Below, one piece after another: positions 37,039 through 49,984 of a DNA stretch of 64,000 nt (position 1 is the first letter of the stretch; each line of letters starts with the position of its first letter). Position numbers and translations under genes: made by a program. A model generated the notes under the pieces. It ran no database searches. It worked only from the letters and a program-made list of their open reading frames with translations, and was not told the DNA's origin. The DNA is taken from positions 992,001 to 1,056,000 of the forward strand of contig PQWQ01000003.1 of assembly GCA_002943765.1 (NCBI GenBank). Reading direction: 5' to 3'. The DNA is from Psoroptes ovis (taxonomy: Eukaryota > Arthropoda > Arachnida > Sarcoptiformes > Psoroptidae).

Positions 37039-37707
37039 TCAATATAATTCCACTAATACATTATTGATAATATTTTCAATTTTCCCAACAAATGTTTGAT
37101 GTGCAATTATATATAACCGTTTCATAGCTTGTTCAGTGATAAAATAATTTTTATGTAATTTTAAAAATTTATTTTCAATTATTTCTGGTTCAATTTTTAT
37201 GGCCATAACTTTCATCACTGATTTATTACTATTATTTCGATCATTTGTTGATTGAATTTGAAACATTAATTTCAATGGTTCTCGAAATTTTGATTCAATA
37301 TTATCGTATGGACGTGTTAATAATTGCATCGGTGGTTTTAAATAAATGTAACCATCAATAGTTATTTTGTTGTTGAAATCAGTAAAATTATCCAATAATA
37401 ATGCTTGAAATTCATATATCTGATTTCCATCATGATGAAATTTTTTCAGCGATAATAAATGTAAATGTCCATAATTTTTTACACGAAAATTCATCATTAA
37501 ATTACCACTATTTATGAAAGAAAATGATGGATCATGCATTTTGAATTGTTCATTCAATTTTTCAACGAATACTGCTGCATTGAGATCAGTATGAATTTTT
37601 GAATTTTTTAAATTGTTTAAATCATTATTTTTTGTTTGTCGAGTGCTGCAAAATGTTGATAATGATATAATTATCGAGATGTAAATAGCAAAATGAATAA
37701 AATTCAT
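37039..37707 (-). CDS. Secreted protein, remote group 7-like (uncertain)
   Basis: Single-exon frame of 222 aa. Signal peptide MNFIHFAIYISIIISLSTFC. Predicted order (amphipathic N-terminal helix VFVEKLNEQFKMHDPSFSFI, beta-rich middle with NFRVKNYGHLHLLSLKKFHH, C-terminal helix QTFVGKIENIINNVLVELY) is compatible with the same BPI-like/JHBP fold as its two neighbours, and it sits directly upstream of them on the same strand. Sequence similarity by eye is weak. It lacks the early intron of the two clear group 7-like genes, so homology is inference. Confidence 0.65.
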   Translation of the reverse strand: MNFIHFAIYISIIISLSTFCSTRQTKNNDLNNLKNSKIHTDLNAAVFVEKLNEQFKMHDPSFSFINSGNLMMNFRVKNYGHLHLLSLKKFHHDGNQIYEFQALLLDNFTDFNNKITIDGYIYLKPPMQLLTRPYDNIESKFREPLKLMFQIQSTNDRNNSNKSVMKVMAIKIEPEIIENKFLKLHKNYFITEQAMKRLYIIAHQTFVGKIENIINNVLVELY

Positions 37708-37819
37708 TTTTATTATTCTTATTAGAATTTAAGAAAAAGCTCAATGATTAACAAAATTATCTGATATTTAAATTATAAATAAAACTATTGAAATCATTTT
37801 TTATACAAATTTAATGTTG

Positions 37820-40663
37820 TTATTCATATGATTTTCTATAATTTTCTTTGACATTTAAATAGCTGTCATTTTTTTCAAATTCATTCACTGATTTTGTTGC
37901 TCGTAATTTTATTTTATTTGACATTTCATTATGATTATTATTATTATTAATAGCATTAATGTCAAATGAATCTTCAAATTGTTGTTTAATAGCAGATAGA
38001 TGATTTGATTTAAGTATTTTGAATTTTTTCACAAATTCATTCAATTCATTACTGGTGAGATAAAAAGAATAAAACAAAGATTTCAAATAAAAATTTAGAT
38101 GAAAAATCCTTTCCGATACGCACCTATCGATGAATTCAAATTGATATAATTCAGTTCGATTGTCTTTGACAAATTTCAACATGTTCACAATCGCAGGTGT
38201 TGCTGTTAGTGATTTTTTCCTTAGATACTCATATTTTTCTTCATTATTTGAATTTTCATTTTTCACAAATGCTCCTGGAGTCAATACCACACGATCCAAG
38301 TAATCATAATCGATCAATTTATATTCATCTCTAATTGGAAAGCAGAAAAAATTATTCACAAATCAAGTTTGAATTTTAATTGAATAATCGATTACTTATT
38401 TGATTTTTTCATCAACATTAATAAATCGGTCAATAATATTAGCATAGCATTACGTTGCTTCTGGTCTTTAACTTCTTCATTTGTTGTCATAGTGATATGT
38501 TTAATTATTTTTATCGATGATTCCATCTCTATCAGACGTCCAATTCTTACAAAATTATCCTCAAACTTATTGAGGATTTTTTTACGAAATTCTATCAGTT
38601 TTTGTAAATTCATTTGTTCATTAATTGCTTGATCACAACGCATTGAAAAATTTTTAGCCATCATAAAACATTCTTCACAATTTTTTCTTACTTGATTCAA
38701 TGAATCATCATTTGTTTTTTGTTGATATTTTTCCAATGAATTTAATGTATTTTTCAATAATAAAGGATATCTTGTAATACGTTGCATTGGTGTTATGATT
38801 ATTTCACTTATATTTTTCTTCTCATCCATTGTTAATAATTGATCATCGGCTAATATTTTTTCTCTTTCATGTTGTCCTTTTAAATAAATAATATATGGTT
38901 CAAATTTTTCTTTCAAATGTTCTTTCAATATATTAAATAAATTATGCATAAGAAAATCTTTTTTAAATGAATGACAAAATTCATTGTACAAAATTGAATT
39001 GATCGCATAAATTGATGATAAATTTCCTAATAATTTCTTCTGTGGATATTCAGATAATTTTTCAACAATTTTTTTCGCTTTCTCAATCGATATTTCCAAT
39101 TCCTTTGTAATTTGAAATTAAAATAAATCCATTAGAAGTATACCAAAAGATTTAAAGATAAAAATTGACAGAGATATACTACCTTGGTGTATATTTTTTC
39201 GCTTATCACTATTTCAAACACTGATTCATACATTTGAATTTCATCATTCGACAATTTACTTATATCAATATCACATTCATGTGATCTAACAAATGTATAC
39301 CAAGGATTATTTGCTTTGAAATCAACAATACGTTTGTTTGATAAACATTTTAATTGTTGAAAATCATAAGCATTTATTGTTTTATAATCTTCTATTCTTA
39401 TGTCATTGAATACTTTACGCATAAAATATTCATCTAATGATTCTCTCCGTTTATGTATAATTCTTGTTTGTCTCGACAATTTTGATGGTCTTCTTTCTAC
39501 ATTCAATAAATTTACATTATTCATCAAATGGTTATTGTCGTTGCGTTTTTCCTTCAAATTTTCATCTTCTTCTTCGACAATCTTTCGATTTATATCATAA
39601 TAAATATTATCATTATAATCAGTTTCATCATTATAAAATAATAAACTATTTGGACGATTTAGTTGATTTAGTTTTCCCTCACCAAATGACATTAAATTAT
39701 GAGAATTAAATGCATCACATGTTGATTTTGATCTATGAAAACGATGTTTAATATTTATTTCATTATGATTATTTTCAATCGATGATATTTGATCATTTTG
39801 TGTATCAATTATTTGATCAATATCATTGTTGTCACTAGTTTCGTTTATGATTGGTTGATTTAGATCTACTTTTCGCTGCCAACGGCGAACTGGTTTTATT
39901 TTTTGTAAAAATTTTCCAACAAATTTTGATTTTACATGATATTTTCTACCGATACGGTGGCCACGTGTTGCAGAACGATGATAAACATATACAGATATAA
40001 TGATACATTTTTGTCGTTTCTTTTGTCGATGTTTTGTACTTTTGATTATTTCATTTTCTTCTTTGGTTTCTATTGCTGCTGTAGTTTCTAATGATTGCTC
40101 ATCATTGAAATCAATGAATTCATTAATATTCGAATTGTCAATCTCTAATTCATTGATCATATTTTGAAACAAATTTTGCAAACGATGCAAACTTGTCGTT
40201 GATTCTTGTTGTTCGCCATTTCTATTATTTTCAATCAAACAATTATCATTCATTATATCATTTTCACTTTGTCCGATTTGATTTGATTTTTCAATTTTCG
40301 CTTGTGTTGTTGAGCCTATTCAAAAATGAAAACAAATAAAAAATCAATAAATAAAAATACTCTTAAAAAGATATTTAAAGCAGAAGGTGTAAGAGGTAGG
40401 ATGAAAAATATTTTTAAAAATTTTTAAGGAATTTTTGATAAAATCTTCACACATAAAAGTTAAAATTGATTAAAATCAAATAAATAATGTTTTGAAGGGT
40501 GTAATGAGAGATCAAAGGGATAAAATTAACAATTATAAACAATACCATTATCATTCAAATTTAATTGTTGATCATTAAAATCAAATAATATGATAATTGT
40601 ATTCAAAATCCATAATAATAATTTTAGAATGAACAATGAGATTAGTTGCCAAAATATCTTCAT
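37820..40663 (-). CDS. Dbl-family Rho guanine nucleotide exchange factor
   Basis: Five exons, 40546-40663, 39183-40315, 38396-39102, 38124-38330 and 37820-38051, join with consistent phases to 798 aa. A disordered Asn/Asp-rich N-terminus is followed by NPWYTFVRSHECDIDISKL and MYESVFEIVISEKIYTKELE, the start of a DH domain (about residues 390-600). TPMQRITRYPLLL (about 521-533) is the hallmark third conserved region of DH domains. A PH domain follows (about 605-740): VRIGRLIEMESS, NAMLILLTDLLMLMKKSNK, KLIDYDYLDRVVL and YQFEFID joined to SNELNEFVKKFK. The domain order resembles ephexin-type GEFs. It would load GTP on Rho GTPases at the membrane. Odd point: exon 1 encodes a hydrophobic stretch (LISLFILKLLLWILNTIIIL); if that exon is wrong, translation may start at Met 40253. 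Confidence 0.85.
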
Positions 40664-41027
40664 TTTCTTTGTTTTTCAATTTTCTATTGAAAATATATTT
40701 AATTTATCAATCGATTGATGATAATCTATTTTCTTTTATCAAAAGCCACTCTCTTCAATATATGATGAATTTATCTTTTTTTTCAATAATAATAATCTTA
40801 TCTAATCTTGTTGCGATATTTTTTTCTCATAACAATAGTAACGGGAAATTTCGGATATCGTTATGAGAAAACGAGGAAAAAATTTTACATTCACTAGAAA
40901 TAACAATGACTAAAACTAAAATGGCTAATACTCTAGGCTACGAGACTAACATATGCAAGCAACAAGCAAACAAACAAGGGGAAGATAGTTGTCATTATTT
41001 TTTTATAATAATAGAAAAAAACAAAAT
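40664..41027. other. Spacer upstream of the RhoGEF
   Basis: AT-rich; no gene seen. Confidence 0.5.
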
Positions 41028-41627
41028 TCAAATATCATCATAATTACCATTAGTATTAATATTGTTATTATTACCATCGACATCATCGATGATGTTTGCA
41101 TAATTTTTTGTTTGATCATTTATTTCATTGTTTTCACAATCATGATTATTGTCAACATTCGACTGTAAATGTTGACATTTTTTCCATTTTTGAATTTTCA
41201 AAGTTTGATGTTGCTGTTTTTTAATTATTACATTTTTATCATTATTATTATTATTCGTCGATATTAATTCAAATAATTGTACAATTTTTTCTACTGTATT
41301 TTTCTCGATACAATCATAATATTTTTCATCATTATTTTCATTCGTTTTCGATTGTTGTTCTCGATGATTTATCGTTTTACATTTATTGTGTTTATGTGAA
41401 TCACTATTGTTTGAATTCGTTTCAATTGATCGATCGAATCGTTGGTGTTTCAGCCATAAAAGACAATTATCTAAATCAATTTTTTGTTTTGAAAATTCTG
41501 TTGTTTGTTGTTTTGATGATTTTATTGTATAATCAATTGTACAATTATCAACTTCATCACCATCAATGATTGATGTTTCATTTGTATTCGATGAATTTAT
41601 TCGATTATTTAAGACTAATAGACGCAT
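41028..41627 (-). CDS. Asn-rich protein of unknown function
   Basis: Open frame of 199 aa from the first ATG (MRLLVLNNRINSSNTNETS); the frame is open a little further upstream without an ATG. Rich in Asn, Asp, Lys and Gln, with short ordered pieces such as LDNCLLWLKHQRFDRSI and NTVEKIVQLFELIS. No signal peptide or known domain. It could be an independent gene or an exon of a larger transcript upstream of the RhoGEF; the stop at 41028 prevents direct fusion. Confidence 0.45.
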   Translation of the reverse strand: MRLLVLNNRINSSNTNETSIIDGDEVDNCTIDYTIKSSKQQTTEFSKQKIDLDNCLLWLKHQRFDRSIETNSNNSDSHKHNKCKTINHREQQSKTNENNDEKYYDCIEKNTVEKIVQLFELISTNNNNNDKNVIIKKQQHQTLKIQKWKKCQHLQSNVDNNHDCENNEINDQTKNYANIIDDVDGNNNNINTNGNYDDI

Positions 41628-44600
41628 TTTAGAGTCTTCAATCAAATTAGGCGACAACAAGATTCTAGAACAAAGTGACGACAGATTAAACTGTTTTAAT
41701 TAACAGTGGAATAATTATTTAACGTTTATTTTTCATGTTTTTCTGCTTATCATCGCCTAGATATCATATTTAAATCATAAAATGAGAAAATTATATCTCT
41801 ACACAAATCTGTTTGTAATCTATGAGCGTATTTTCACTGTTTGACAACCTATTTGACAAGCCGAAAAGTTTGTCAAATTAATCAAAGCCTAATAAAAAAT
41901 CCAATTACCCACAAATGAAACAATTAAGAATACCATTTATTTGGTGTATTTAATCTAATTTAGATTCAAATTCCATTTTCCTGATTATTTTATTGTTATC
42001 GTTGCTCCAAATCATATCAATCGATCAAATATCACTTTGTTATTTGATGTTATTTTTCTAGGTGAGCATTGGCACCATGGTTGCTGATAGCTTTGATAAT
42101 GGTGCGACTCTAAAATCCTTGGTATTTTCACAAAATCACCATGGTTTTTTCTATTGTATCTCTAATGTAGTAATTGCATCAATTATTCAAGATGCAAAAA
42201 TCAGTACTATTTACTTTTATAATTGAAGCAATATGGAACAAATTTTTGTTCAAAAAAATATTGCATCAAAAATATTTCCATTGTTACATATCTTGCATAT
42301 TTGCGTAGATTGCGTGCAAATTCGTGCTAAACTTGTTCATGGATTTGTTTTATTTGTTTCGATTCATTCATTTTTTCCAATCACAAGGAATCCACTCAAT
42401 ACTCAATGACAATCATTAATCATTCAAATTGAATACAAAAGTCCTAGACAAAAACAAAAAAAAAATTATTTTTGAAAATAATTTAATTTATTAATGATTG
42501 AATATATGATTTTCCATATTTCATTATTTTCCTCTTGAAATCTCCTTTGGAAATAATGATAATAATAATGTTTCAATGATAATTCTGGTAAATTCTATTC
42601 TTGATTGATTGAATTTTCCCCTTGTTTCATTATAATGAATTGATTTTCTTCATAATTTTACTTTCATTCAATCGATGAATATGAATAAATATGATTGAAT
42701 TATTAAGATGTGATCAATGAATGAATACGATGAGAATGGCTGGAAGAAATTATAAAAAAAAAGATTAATGATGTGAAAAAAACGAAGACATCAATTAATC
42801 ATATTATTGATTATTATTTTTCCAATGAAAAACTTTTTAAAATTAGTCGAATAATAATAATTATGATGATGGTGGTGGTGGTCGAATTCATTGATTAAAC
42901 AAAAAAAATAATTGAATCGTATCCATTCGAATATGTTTTCTTTTTCGTTTGCCCAAAACAAAACAAAAAAATTAAAATATTTTTCCAAATGAATTTTCCA
43001 ATTGATGAATTCATTAATCGATTGATTATTATTGAGAAATTTGGCAAAAATTGCCCAAGCAACAACAACAACAACAATGATAATTTCGCATAAATAATTT
43101 TTCTTGCACAAAAATCTCTATGAATATTGAGTGATTATTATTACAATAAATATAGAAATCAAGGTAATTTTGATTTTGTTTTTTGTTTTTTTTGATCAAT
43201 CAAAAAATGAAAAAAATGGTAAAAATAATTATGACAAATGTGTAGATGCTGTCGATGTTTAGAGCTGTTTTGTATATTGTTTGATTTGTATTTAATGACT
43301 AATCAAGGATTAATCATAATTTTTATGAATTATTATTATACAATAACAATCATAATACCGACAATGATGATCATAATTGTACAACAATTAAAGATTAAGG
43401 TATTCATGCATAATAAATTCGTATGATGCATTCATGTATGTGATTTGTATGCTATTCGATTTCCAATGAATTTTGATGCTTATGATGACAGCAGCAAATA
43501 ACAAACAATGAAGCAAAGATTATCAAATAATCCTCGATCATGATTAGTGCATTATAAAATATTAATCGTGTTTCATTTGTCAATGGATTATGGTGTTTTT
43601 TTCTATTTGATTGTATAATCAAAAAACTTGATTTCGTTCAAATTCATAATTTAATGAATTTCAATAATTCACCATTACATATTTCATTATTTCATTATTT
43701 AATCCAAATATTTGTGATCGTTGATGATGACAATCGTTTTGAAATATATCGCGCGGAAAATTTGAAAAACAAACAAACAAACAAATCGAAAAATCATGAC
43801 TAAAACAAATCAATTCAAGGTCAAATTAATAGCGTAGATGGCAAGTGAAAGTATTGTCCAAAAGGTTTAAATCCTTCCAACATCTTAATTCTTGGTATTT
43901 TTCATTTGTAATTACAATTTTTCAAAGCTTATCCTTCAAATATCTATTTGAAATCGATCGATCAAAATCGATCATGAAAGATGATCATGATCTTCAATCT
44001 CTACAAAAAGGAATAAGGCTTTGAATAGCTGTTTAGAATTGAATTTTACTTTCATTAATTATTTGTAAAAAATTATTATTATTTTTGCAAGGTTTAAAAG
44101 TAAAATTTCATTTATAATTAATTTTCAATTAATTATTGAAAAACGAGAAAAATTTTCATTGCCTATTGTTTATAACAAGATTGTATTTGACAAGATTTTT
44201 CACTTACAACAGCAGCGAATTTTAGATTTGTATACGATTTGTTGTTGTTGTGAATTCGTGACTATTTCGAAAAGTATAGGAACAACAGCAACAGCCTCAA
44301 CAACAGCAACAACAACAACAAAAAGGGTAAAATGATGACTTCCAGGCATTATTTATTGAATTGAAAAGTGTGATTGATTGACACCACCATGGTTTTGTGT
44401 GTTAATGTGTGTGTATAAATATGTTTGTACACGTTAAAGCGTTGTAATCATTTGAAAATTTATGTATAAAATAATCAAATTAATTAATTGTAATTAATCA
44501 ATCATGGATATTTTGTATGTATAAATGTATTATTTTGTATGAAATATTTATTTTTCTTTTTCCTATTTTTAACTCCTTGTGTTTTTCAACGAATAATAAT

Positions 44601-47600
44601 AATAATAATAATATTGGAAAATCCATGAAAAATTTTCCATTTATTTTTATATGAAAACATCTAAATGAATTGATTATAAATTCTTTTGGCATTTCAAATA
44701 TATCTGAATAGATTTATGGAAATTTTTTTGCATTTTTTCATTCATTCATTTTTTTTTTTTTTACATCATTGATCCAATGGCAGTTTTTCATTATAAGCGC
44801 TTTTCCTTCACTTCTCCTTACAAAACAGAGCAGACAAAGTTGACAAGGGATCAAGATTAATTAATCAATGTGTGACCAAAGGTAACATTGATCGGTTGAA
44901 AATGAAAAATGTTTTCTTAGAAAAAAAACAAAAAAAAAAATTTCCGCAAAACCTTGAAACACTTTTTTTCCTATTTGTTGAAAAATTTTATTTTTAGTTT
45001 ATTTAACTTTGAATTTCGTTGATTTTGATAATATGATTTAATTCGATTTGATTCATATTTCTCGTATAATAACAATAATAATAATTCAAATGGAATGAAA
45101 GCATGGAAACAATGAAAAACATTTAAATAAATAACTTTACATTATTTAAATACACTTAAAAGTAAATCAAATTATTTGTGAAGAAACTGAAAAAAAGGAA
45201 AAATTTATAATGAATAAATCGTGAAACATTGAAACGATTCGGATTTTGAAAAATTTCCCTTTGTTTCGTTTGAATTGTAATTGTTGAGGAACTTGCCATT
45301 CGAACGGATACATATCAGCAATCATTATCATCATCATCATCATCATAATCATAAGTAAAGACCTTAAACTTGAAGTAAAAATGGGAGAAAAAATTCGCAG
45401 ATTTTTTTTTTGCTTTATCATTGAATGTCATAATGTTTCATTTTTGTTTTTTCTTCGAAAATATTTATGAATATTTCTTTTTTATCATAAATCTTTCGAG
45501 CAACAACTACAGGAATAGCAACCACAATCATCTAATGATAATGATGATGATGATTATGGCCGATGGATTAAGATTTGTAAGAAAATAAATCTAAAAATAA
45601 AACAATAATTCGTGATTTTCAGTGCAAAAACATATCTATTTTATACTATTTTAGAACATTTCATAATTTCAACCAAATATAACAATACGATAATAATAAT
45701 TGATGTGATATTTTTCTTAGAAAAAGAAGGAAAATTTTTCCGGAGAAAATCATTTCAAATGATAATAATAATAATAATAATCACAAATGAAATGGAAAAT
45801 AAAATTTTACTTTTTTGCTTTTCATGTTTACCATTGAAAAAATTTAAATTTAAATTTTTCATGGATTCATACCTGCGTATGGTTTGTGGTGTTTGTGTGT
45901 GGTTTATATCTTTGAAAACAAAGTAAAACATTCATTAATCATTCATAATTTCCATATGAAATTCAATATTTATTAGTCAAAATTAAATTAATGCAAAAAT
46001 GAAATAAAATTTTGAAAATGAATTCAATGAAACAATGAAATCATTTTTTTTTCAAAAAAAAAAAAAAATTCAAATTAATTCAATTCCGCGTGGATAAAAT
46101 ATGTGAAAAATTGAATGAAATGCTATTTTTTGAAAATAATGAAGGGTATTTTATTCATTCATTCATTCGTGTTTATTGGTTACAGGTTTTACCAATCATA
46201 AACAACACTGAAATGCATACATCTTTAAGGTGGTAAATCCTATAATTAACACTTTTTCATTGATTTTTTTTTTATTATTGCAATTAAATGCATTCATTTC
46301 TCATTAAAAATTAATAGGTATTTTATTTTAATTTTAATTTAATGAGAAAATTATTATGATTAAATCATTTCATTTCTATTCAATTCAACTCATTTGTGGT
46401 TTTTTTTTTTTTTTTTTGATCGTTTCTTCGGAATCATGAATATTGGCGATATTTTTGAATTATTATTTTGAAAAAAATGAAAAATTCGCGCATACCCACC
46501 ATTTTTGAAATATTGAAACAATCAATAATAATAATAATAATAACTACCAATAATAACAAATTTATATCATTTGAAAATATTAAATCAAATTTATATTTTT
46601 GAATAAATAAAAATTATATTTTTCATTTCTTCTATTTCATGCCATTTCCAGTGATTTATGACCATTTGTTTATTATTATTAATTTCGATGATGATTATGA
46701 TAATGATGATGATGATGGTGATGGTGATCATCATCATCGTTCGCATATTTAGACATTGATCATAGTCTATGTTAATGATTATCATTAACCTTGGATGCTA
46801 CACATTTTCCATTTTATTTTATTTTGATTTTAATTTAAATTCATTTTTTTTTATTTAATTTGGAATTTCAAATTTTCATTTCGGAATAATTTTTTTGATT
46901 TCAATATTGAAAAATAATAATAATAATAATTTTTAATGAATTTTAAATACTTTAAAAAACAATAATAGTAAATATTAATAATTAATTATAATTTTCCCGT
47001 TCGGTAAATGATAATAATAATGAATTATTATTATTATTATTATTGATTTATTATTGAATAAAAAAAACCTCGAGACAGGGTTTTTTATGCTCCTCACCAT
47101 GTCCATTTTTCCAATGTGAATTTTAAATATTTTTTTTTTAAATATTCAAAAATGCAAAATGCACGTATTTTTTTCTCCTTTTCATTCATTCTTATGCTAC
47201 GTGCATCATTATTTTTTGAATTTATGCTATTGACAAGCAACAGGTGTTCGTGCACAGACATATATTTCTCCATAGACTTTTATTCATTTTTTTTTTCATT
47301 TATCATCTCTGAAAATTTACAATGAAATTGATTGATTCAATTTTCAATCAATTTTCCATTATTATTATTATTATTAATATTAGTGATTCAGATTCATTTT
47401 TTTCCCTTTTTGAAAAAAAATATAATTCATCATACTACATGTATTATACATGAATCATATAATTAAACGACCACCATGTAAAAATGCTTATATCCCTATA
47501 ATATGCCAAAACGAAATAGTTGTATGAATTACCATGAGTTATAAATGACAATATATGATTATATTTTAAATATTTTCAATGTTTTTTCCCGAAATTTTTT

Positions 47601-47890
47601 ATTTAAATTTTTGAAAATTTTCAATTTGGAATTTTCATTGAATCTGTTAAATATAATTTTACTATTAATTAAAATAATTAATTTACACATTTTTTTAGCT
47701 GAGTTTTTTTCAATCAGAAATCAAAAATTGATTTGTTTTTTGAAAAAATGCCAAATACTTGTAAATAGAAAAAAACAAACACCTTTCTTTTCAATCCTTG
47801 ATCGCTATCGTATCAATCAATTGAAAATTGATCATGTATAATTCGGTGGAAAATGAAAGAAAACAAAAATATTGACAGACTATCAATGTA
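41628..47890. other. Gene-poor AT-rich DNA
   Basis: Holds ATT/TAA, TG and GATGAT microsatellites (for example 44597-44611, 45310-45345, 46524-46542, 46692-46720, 47028-47045), CAA tracts (44300-44320) and poly-T runs (46402-46418). Open frames are short and low-complexity. No gene, RNA gene or transposon was recognised. Confidence 0.6.
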
Positions 47891-47970
47891 TTTGGTTGTC
47901 CGAAAAGTTCATTCTGCTTAATCAATAGATTTGGTCATGAAAATCGGCCAGAACTTTTAGGACAACCTAA
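47891..47970 (+). mobile_element. 80-bp mariner-type MITE (copy 3)
   Basis: Starts TTTGGTTGTCCGAAAAGTTC, ends GACAACCTAA, flanked by TA (47889-47890, 47971-47972). The interior (TCATGAAAATCGGCC) matches copy 4. Confidence 0.85.
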
Positions 47971-47972
47971 TA

Positions 47973-49747
47973 TTTTTATATTTTTATTCTATTGCTTATT
48001 AAATCAATTATCTTATTGAATTGAACGGAGGAATTGAAAAATCAATGGATCGATGTGTTGATGAATAATCAATGATTATTGAGATTCACCAAAAAAAATT
48101 TAATAAAAATAAATTGAATTTCTAATAAAATTCATGTATTTTTAATCAAAAAAAAATGCACAAAAAATTGATTTTTCCAAATTTTCAATTTGAAATTTTT
48201 CGAATTAAAAACCTTGAATTTTTCAGTATTTTTAATCAATTTTGATTCAACTATTTTTTCTCCGCTATTTTCCAATAGAGGAGTGAAAATGAGAAGTGAA
48301 GAAAAAAATATTTATTTTTTAAAAATTTCCAACAGATTCCAAATAGGAAATAGGAAATAAAAAAAAAAAAAAAAAAAAATTTTACACCAATGATGATGCA
48401 TTGATGCTATCATCAAAAATAAATTGTGGATAGAAATAAAAAATGAGAAAAAAATTCAAATTCCTGTCCAAATGGAATTATTGTGATCATTTACAACTAA
48501 AAAAGCTAATGGTAGTTGCCATTGTCTTTAATGGCGAAAGCAAGCAAGAAATAAATAAAGATCAATTTCAATATTTTCAAATTTTTTCAATAATTGACCA
48601 TGATCATTATCAATGAAATTGGTTAATATAATATTTATGGTAATAATACTAATAACAGCATCGTCAATCGAATATGATCGATTGATTGATTTTCATTTAT
48701 TTTTGAATGAATTTTTGTTTTTTCACATTTCATGAACATTAATATGATTAAACGCTAAACTATACTCATTGTCATTTTATAAAATTTTACAAAATTCAAA
48801 ATTCCACGAAAAATTTCTTATTAAAATACAAAAAATAAATTACAAAATGAAACAATTGATTAATCAATCATTTATGGAATATGATTTTTTTCTCAAAAGC
48901 ATAATATTTCATACAAAAATCGTTTATACAAATTCAAGCATAATCATTTGGATTACAATTACAATTATTATAACTACTATTAATTATTCAATTCTTGTTA
49001 AAAAAGAAAAAAATTCGTGATAAATGATGTATTGTCACTGTTGTTGTTGTTGTAGCTGTTATTATTATTATTATTATTGGAACATCTTTACTGATTGTGT
49101 TGTATTATGAATTCAACAAATAATAATAATAATAACGAAAGTATCGATAATTAAAATCGTCCCTGGATCATCATCATCATGATCAACAACAACAACAACA
49201 ACAACAGTGACTACATCATCTATCAACAATATATTACATACAAATAGTCATTTCTATTTTTATGTGTATGAAAAATGGAAAAATTTCACATTGAAAATCA
49301 TTGAAAGAATCTATGAGAAATGTATATATTTCTTAAAACATTATATTCCACGTTTTATACGTGATTCAACGTGATTTGTTGTTATTGATGATGATGATAC
49401 TTTTATTGTTGTTGTTGCTGGATGGATGGATAGATGAATGAATAAATGAATGATGGTGGCTCATCTTCATCAATCGATTTGATGCTAAATTTTGTTGATG
49501 TATTCGATGTTGTTGATGTATTTGCTTTAGTTGATATACGAAGATGTTTCCTTATTCATTTTGGGAAATGAATATTTTTTTTGTTGTTTTTGCTTGCAGT
49601 AATAAGGTATCATCCCACAATTTTTTCAACTATTTTTGTGCTCATCATTTTTTTTTGCGATCATAAATGTATCAAAGAATTTTTTTCCATGAATTTTTCT
49701 ATGGAATACATTTTTTTTCTTTTGCTCATCCTGGAAAAAATTTTTCA
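47973..49747. other. AT-rich spacer upstream of gene H
   Basis: Poly-A at 48358-48379, ATT/GTT microsatellites near 49030-49080, CAA array near 49183-49206. ACGTG cores at 49348-49373 (CCACGTTTTATACGTG then CAACGTG) recall the upstream elements of genes B-G. No gene seen. Confidence 0.55.
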
Positions 49748-49792
49748 TATAAAAGCTCGATGATCATCATCGATTCAAAATCATCATCGAGC
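49748..49792 (+). promoter_or_regulatory. TATA box and leader hairpin of gene H
   Basis: TATAAAAG at 49748-49755, immediately followed by a perfect 10-bp inverted repeat GCTCGATGAT/ATCATCGAGC (49755-49764 and 49783-49792). Confidence 0.45.
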
Positions 49793-49984
49793 GATCATTT
49801 CTTGTGTTTTAATCATCTGAATTTTAAATTTAAAAAACACATTTTGGAATTTGTGCTTATTGATTTTTACCTGGATTAAATTTTTAAAATAAAAAAAAAT
49901 ATTCAGGTATTTCAATTTTTTTTAATTGAAAAAATTTCATCTCATAATCAATTTATTTTTCTAAATTTTTTCTAAATGTATAGA

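Noticed and set aside
41628..49747. Several 60-100 codon frames rich in Phe, Ile, Lys, Asn
   Set aside because: Typical of random AT-rich sequence and microsatellites; none has a domain, signal peptide with splice support, or codon pattern like the real genes here.
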